The notes beneath the pieces were generated by a model. The model was given only the letters and a program-made list of their open reading frames with translations. It ran no database searches and had not been told where the DNA came from. A DNA stretch of 10,051 bases from contig NZ_CAKRXI010000059.1 of the NCBI RefSeq assembly GCF_934424005.1, forward strand, positions 1 to 10,051, in the 5' to 3' direction. The position numbers and the translations under genes are program-made. Below are positions 7,264 through 10,051 of the stretch, in pieces (within the stretch, counting starts at the first letter, position 1; each line of letters begins with the position of its first letter). This stretch comes from an uncultured Blautia sp. (GTDB lineage: Bacteria > Bacillota > Clostridia > Lachnospirales > Lachnospiraceae).

Positions 7264-7989
7264 TTACATAAAAGATGTTGCAATGGAATATACAATTGGA
7301 ATCAAAAGCGCCGGAAGCATATTTCCAACGGCGAATTTCTTACCAAAAGCGATATTGACGCCCACACAGAAGATCAGAGCAGAGCCAACATAAGAAAGCT
7401 GACGGATCAGCTCTGTACTCATGAAATTACCGCCTATTGCAGCCAGGCAGGTAATCGCACCCTGGTACAAAAACAACGGAAGAGCTGAAAAAATAACTCC
7501 TTTTCCAAGCGTGGAAGCAAAGATTGTAACAATGACAAAGTCAAGAATAGCTTTCGCTGTCAGCGTAGAATAATTTCCGGTCAGTCCGTCCTCGATGGAA
7601 CCAACGATTGCCATGGCACCAATACAGATCACAAGTGTGCTGGTAACAAATCCTTCTACAAAAAGAGAATCATTTTCTGTATGAAACTTTCGTTTCAAAA
7701 ATTCCCCCAGTTCTTCAAGTCTCTGTTCAATATCCAGAAGGCTTCCTATCAGACTTCCGATAATCATGGAAAAAATTAAAAGCATGGTTCCCTGAGTTTC
7801 CAGAGTTCCGTCAGTGAATGTCAGCATTTTGGACATGACACCACCTGCTCCAATGAAAATTGTAGAAACTCCGCAGGCCTGCATCAGTACTTCACGGCAG
7901 CGTTCCGGAATTCCTTTTTTTAATGTAATACCAAGTAAACCACCGGCAATAACAGCACCGGTGTTGATCAGTGTTCCTAAGCCAAACAT
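7264..7989 (-). CDS. DUF554-family integral membrane protein (YdfK/YqgA-like)
   Basis: This 241-residue, very hydrophobic protein has about seven or eight membrane segments (roughly 5-21, 35-53, 68-86, 112-131, 150-168, 172-187, 199-217 and 224-240). Family features visible are the N-terminal LGTLINTGAVIAGGLLG, the loop around LDIEQRLEEL (85-94) and the signature GSIEDGLTGNYSTLTAKAILD (130-150). Related proteins are B. subtilis YdfK and E. coli YqgA. They are conserved, but their transported substrate, if any, is not established, and I make no functional claim beyond a polytopic membrane protein. The length is normal. The ATG at 7989 has GGAGG 5 nt upstream. It is a single gene with its own promoter, convergent with the tRNA and divergent from guaA. 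Confidence 0.93.
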   Translation of the reverse strand: MFGLGTLINTGAVIAGGLLGITLKKGIPERCREVLMQACGVSTIFIGAGGVMSKMLTFTDGTLETQGTMLLIFSMIIGSLIGSLLDIEQRLEELGEFLKRKFHTENDSLFVEGFVTSTLVICIGAMAIVGSIEDGLTGNYSTLTAKAILDFVIVTIFASTLGKGVIFSALPLFLYQGAITCLAAIGGNFMSTELIRQLSYVGSALIFCVGVNIAFGKKFAVGNMLPALLIPIVYSIATSFM

Positions 7990-8020
7990 AATATCCTCCA
8001 GATAAATATATCAGTGGATA

Positions 8021-8049
8021 ATTATACGTCAGTTAAATTTGGAAGTAAA
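8021..8049 (-). promoter_or_regulatory. Promoter of the DUF554 gene
   Basis: The minus strand has TTTACT (8049-8044) and a perfect TATAAT (8026-8021), 17 bp apart. The start would be near 8014, about 25 nt before the ATG, with GGAGG at 7999-7995 in the short leader. Confidence 0.65.
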
Positions 8050-8079
8050 GAAGAAAGGTGCCAAAACTTAATTAAAAAG

Positions 8080-8161
8080 AAGGAGGGCCGGGCTGTCAGG
8101 CCCGGCGAGTATGAAAAAGAAAAATATATGTAAAAAAGCATTTGCTTTATTTGCTTATTAA
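8080..8161 (+). other. Shine-Dalgarno-like AAGGAGG, GC-rich hairpin and 16-codon ORF
   Basis: AAGGAGG (8080-8086) is followed at once by GCCGGGC (8087-8093) and GCCCGGC (8100-8106), a 7-bp GC-only hairpin with a 6-nt loop. Four bases later comes ATG at 8111, opening MKKKNICKKAFALFAY and then TAA. The peptide looks like the basic, hydrophobic start of a signal peptide. Folding the hairpin would bring the ribosome binding site near the ATG. It could be the remnant of a secreted-protein gene, a tiny ORF or chance. On the minus strand the hairpin is followed by a T-rich stretch and could act as a terminator, although no gene there needs one. Confidence 0.35.
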
Positions 8162-8212
8162 TATACAGGGAATCTGTGATGAAACTGTGATGAGAAATTG
8201 AAGAAAACGTGA

Positions 8213-8287
8213 GGGATTTCTAAAGAAGAAATAAATTTTATTAAAGAAGCAGAAAAGCAGCTGGAAAATACAGAGACACAAAAATAA
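8213..8287 (+). pseudogene. Possible gene remnant: 24 coding-like codons without a start
   Basis: Directly after a TGA (8210-8212) this frame reads GISKEEINFIKEAEKQLEN and ends TETQK and TAA at 8285-8287. The charged, helical composition is more protein-like than expected for A-rich spacer, but there is no ATG, GTG or TTG in frame and no ribosome binding site. Together with the truncated signal-peptide-like ORF at 8111, it may be the tail of a decayed small secreted protein. Low confidence: AT-rich DNA easily yields Lys/Glu/Asn-rich frames. Confidence 0.25.
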
Positions 8288-8301
8288 AAAGAAATTAGCC
8301 G

Positions 8302-8330
8302 TTGTAAAAGTCCTCCTACTCATTTATAAT
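8302..8330 (+). promoter_or_regulatory. guaA: guaA promoter
   Basis: TTGTAA (8302-8307) and a perfect TATAAT (8325-8330) are 17 bp apart. Transcription should begin near 8337, giving a leader of about 74 nt that contains the hairpin at 8356-8381 and AGGAGG at 8399-8404. Confidence 0.7.
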
Positions 8331-8355
8331 GAAAAAAGATTCTAAAGAGAGTTCT

Positions 8356-8381
8356 GTTACTGCGACGAAGTGAACAGTAAC
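8356..8381 (+). promoter_or_regulatory. Hairpin in the guaA leader
   Basis: GTTACTG (8356-8362) and CAGTAAC (8375-8381) form a perfect 7-bp stem with a 12-nt loop, about 20 nt into the predicted transcript and 17 nt before the ribosome binding site. No U-tract follows. It is too small for a purine riboswitch. It may be an mRNA-stabilising 5' hairpin or a dispersed small palindrome. Confidence 0.45.
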
Positions 8382-8410
8382 GAATTTATAGGGAAAACAG
8401 GAGGAAAGCC

Positions 8411-9988
8411 TTGAAAAAAGAGTTAGTTATTGTTATTGATTTTGGCGGTCAGTACAATCAGCTGGTTGCAAGACGTGTCAGAGAATGTAACGTATATTGT
8501 GAAATCTATTCTTACAAGACCGATCTTGAGAAGATTAAAGCGATGAATCCTAAAGGAATTATCCTTACCGGCGGCCCGAACAGCTGCTACGAAGCAGATT
8601 CACCGACTTATCAGAAAGAGCTGTTTGAACTTGGCATTCCGGTTCTTGGACTTTGCTACGGCGCTCAGCTTATGATGCATGTCCTTGGCGGTAAAGTTGA
8701 AAAAGCAGATGTCAGCGAATATGGTAAGACAGAACTGCTGGTTGACAAAAAAGACTCCAGCATTTTCAAAAACGTATCAGAAAAAACAATCGTTTGGATG
8801 AGCCATACAGATTACATTTCCAAAGCTGCACCTGGATTTGAAATCTCTGCACATACAGCAGACTGTCCGGTAGCTACAGCAGAAAACGCAGAAAAGAAAC
8901 TGTATGCAATTCAGTTCCATCCGGAAGTACTTCATTCTGTAGAAGGAAAGACAATGCTGTCCAATTTCGTACTGGGTGTCTGCGGATGTGCCGGAGACTG
9001 GAAGATGGATGCTTTCGTTGAACACACCATTAAAGAAATCCGCGAAAAAGTCGGCGACGGAAAAGTGCTCCTCGCACTGTCAGGTGGAGTTGACTCTTCC
9101 GTAGCAGCAGGACTTCTTTCCAGAGCAATCGGTAAGCAGCTTACCTGTGTATTTGTAGATCATGGTCTTCTCCGCAAAGACGAAGGTGATGAAGTGGAAG
9201 GCGTATTCGGACCGAATGGACAGTTCGATCTGAATTTCATCCGTGTCAATGCGCAGCAGAGATATTATGATAAACTTGCCGGTGTAACAGAGCCGGAAGC
9301 AAAACGTAAGATCATCGGTGAAGAATTCATCCGAATTTTCGAAGAAGAGGCAAAGAAGATTGGAGCAGTGGATTTCCTTGCACAGGGAACTATTTATCCT
9401 GACGTTGTAGAGAGTGGTCTTGGCGGAGAATCCGCAGTGATCAAATCCCATCACAACGTAGGCGGTCTTCCGGATTTCGTAGATTTCAAAGAAATCATCG
9501 AACCGCTCCGTGACCTCTTCAAGGACGAAGTCCGCAAAGCCGGCCTGGAGCTTGGAATTCCGGAAAGACTGGTATTCCGTCAGCCATTCCCGGGACCGGG
9601 ACTTGGTATCCGTATTATCGGAGAAGTAACCGAAGAAAAAGTACGCATCGTACAGGATGCAGATTTCATCTATCGTGAAGAAGTCGACAAAGCAGCCGCC
9701 GACTACAAGAAAGAACATGGAGAAGAACCATCCTGGATGCCGAACCAGTACTTCGCAGCGCTTACCAACATGCGAAGTGTAGGGGTTATGGGCGACTTCA
9801 GAACTTATGATTATGCAGTTGCACTTCGTGCAGTCAAGACTATCGACTTCATGACAGCAGAGTCCGCAGAGATTCCATATGCAGTGCTGAATAAGGTAAT
9901 GAACCGTATTATTAATGAGGTTAAGGGTGTAAACCGCGTATTCTATGATCTGACCAGTAAGCCACCGGGAACGATCGAGTTTGAGTAA
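8411..9988 (+). CDS. guaA: GMP synthase (glutamine-hydrolysing)
   Basis: GuaA converts XMP to GMP using ATP and ammonia released from glutamine, the last step of de novo GMP synthesis in the cytoplasm. The 525-residue protein is full length. The N-terminal class I glutamine amidotransferase domain (about 1-195) has the nucleophile Cys82 in GLCYGAQ and the partners His170 and Glu172 in FHPEVLHS. The ATP pyrophosphatase domain follows with the PP-loop SGGVDSS (224-230). The C-terminal dimerisation and XMP-binding domain includes [11 protein letters not shown] and ends PPGTIEFE. The start is TTG at 8411, with AGGAGG 6 nt upstream. No ATG lies nearby, and the N-terminus [21 protein letters not shown] aligns with the family only from this codon. 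It has its own promoter and is probably monocistronic. Confidence 0.98.
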   Translation: MKKELVIVIDFGGQYNQLVARRVRECNVYCEIYSYKTDLEKIKAMNPKGIILTGGPNSCYEADSPTYQKELFELGIPVLGLCYGAQLMMHVLGGKVEKADVSEYGKTELLVDKKDSSIFKNVSEKTIVWMSHTDYISKAAPGFEISAHTADCPVATAENAEKKLYAIQFHPEVLHSVEGKTMLSNFVLGVCGCAGDWKMDAFVEHTIKEIREKVGDGKVLLALSGGVDSSVAAGLLSRAIGKQLTCVFVDHGLLRKDEGDEVEGVFGPNGQFDLNFIRVNAQQRYYDKLAGVTEPEAKRKIIGEEFIRIFEEEAKKIGAVDFLAQGTIYPDVVESGLGGESAVIKSHHNVGGLPDFVDFKEIIEPLRDLFKDEVRKAGLELGIPERLVFRQPFPGPGLGIRIIGEVTEEKVRIVQDADFIYREEVDKAAADYKKEHGEEPSWMPNQYFAALTNMRSVGVMGDFRTYDYAVALRAVKTIDFMTAESAEIPYAVLNKVMNRIINEVKGVNRVFYDLTSKPPGTIEFE

Positions 9989-9995
9989 AAAAATG

Positions 9996-10034
9996 GAGCT
10001 CGGAAATCCAGCATTTATGCGGGTTTCCGGGCTC
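9996..10034. terminator. Large hairpin after guaA
   Basis: GAGCTCGGAAATCC (9996-10009) pairs with GGGTTTCCGGGCTC (10021-10034) over 14 positions, two of them G-U. GCA/TGC can extend the stem inside the loop. It begins 7 nt after the guaA stop. The plus strand has only TT after the stem, whereas the minus strand has CCATTTTTTT. It therefore looks like a better terminator for a convergent gene beyond the right edge than for guaA, and may serve both. Confidence 0.65.
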
Positions 10035-10051
10035 TTACGATGTGGTTTGAG

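Larger units (their letters stand above)
7990..8410. other. 421-bp gene-poor region between the DUF554 gene and guaA
   Basis: The left part is the DUF554 promoter and leader. The middle (8080-8287) is A-rich and contains a GC-rich hairpin, a 16-codon ORF and a coding-like fragment, none convincing as a normal gene. The right part (8302-8410) holds the guaA promoter and leader. I find no riboswitch core that I recognise here, and no tRNA, mobile element or direct-repeat array. Confidence 0.8.

Noticed and set aside
8147..8323. 58-codon minus-strand ORF upstream of guaA, hydrophobic and Phe-rich
   Set aside because: No Shine-Dalgarno sequence precedes the ATG at 8323. The composition is what the antisense of Lys/Glu/A-rich DNA gives, and it lies over the guaA promoter region.
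8337..8410. Purine riboswitch in the guaA leader
   Set aside because: The leader is too short for aptamer plus expression platform, and none of the conserved junction sequence is present. It has only one 7-bp hairpin.
9080..9718. 212-codon minus-strand open frame inside guaA
   Set aside because: It is antisense to the PP-loop and dimerisation domains of GuaA, Phe/Cys/Tyr-rich, with no ribosome binding site or recognisable domain.
1..10051. A hidden defence system, CRISPR array, IS element or prophage
   Set aside because: I saw no regularly spaced direct repeats, transposase or integrase motifs, terminal inverted repeats or toxin-antitoxin pairs on either strand. Every ORF over about 100 codons is either a recognised gene or its shadow.

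Overview
The window looks like a chromosomal segment from a low-to-moderate GC Gram-positive anaerobe, most likely a Lachnospiraceae member (Blautia/Ruminococcus-like). That is an inference from the V/A-type ATPase gene order, strong GGAGG ribosome binding sites, TTG start use, AT-rich sigma-A-type promoters and the protein sequences themselves. I see no IS element, prophage, CRISPR array or toxin-antitoxin pair. Most of the window is housekeeping.

Layout. From 1 to 3127 (minus strand) lie the first three genes of a V/A-type ATPase operon, transcribed leftwards: a coiled-coil peripheral-stalk subunit (3127-2816), subunit C (2800-1757) and subunit I, the membrane a-type subunit (from 1736), which runs off the left edge just after its conserved transmembrane arginine. 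Spacings are short (15 and 20 bp). From 5842 to 3266 (minus) is a large YfhO-family membrane protein with its own extended -10 promoter. Divergently, trmB (6052-6714, plus) encodes the tRNA m7G46 methyltransferase. It is followed 41 bp later by an unrecognised small cysteine-rich ORF whose start lies in the loop of a perfect 10-bp inverted repeat. A near-consensus promoter at 6994-7022 drives a single tRNA-Lys(CTT) gene (7066-7138), followed by a terminator. A second, bidirectional-looking hairpin separates it from the convergent DUF554 membrane protein gene (7989-7264, minus). A gene-poor stretch of about 420 bp (7990-8410) carries the DUF554 promoter, a GC-rich hairpin between a Shine-Dalgarno-like sequence and a 16-codon ORF, a coding-like fragment without a start, and the guaA promoter and leader hairpin. 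guaA (8411-9988, plus, TTG start) encodes complete GMP synthase, and a large hairpin closes the window.

How the parts relate. The ATPase genes form one functional unit, a membrane rotary ion pump or synthase. TrmB and tRNA-Lys are both part of the translation apparatus, but nothing beyond proximity links them. GuaA is the last step of GMP synthesis. The YfhO and DUF554 proteins are envelope and inner-membrane proteins of less certain role. The least explained items are the cysteine-rich small protein with its start-site hairpin (6739-6974) and the decayed or miniature coding material upstream of guaA (8080-8287).
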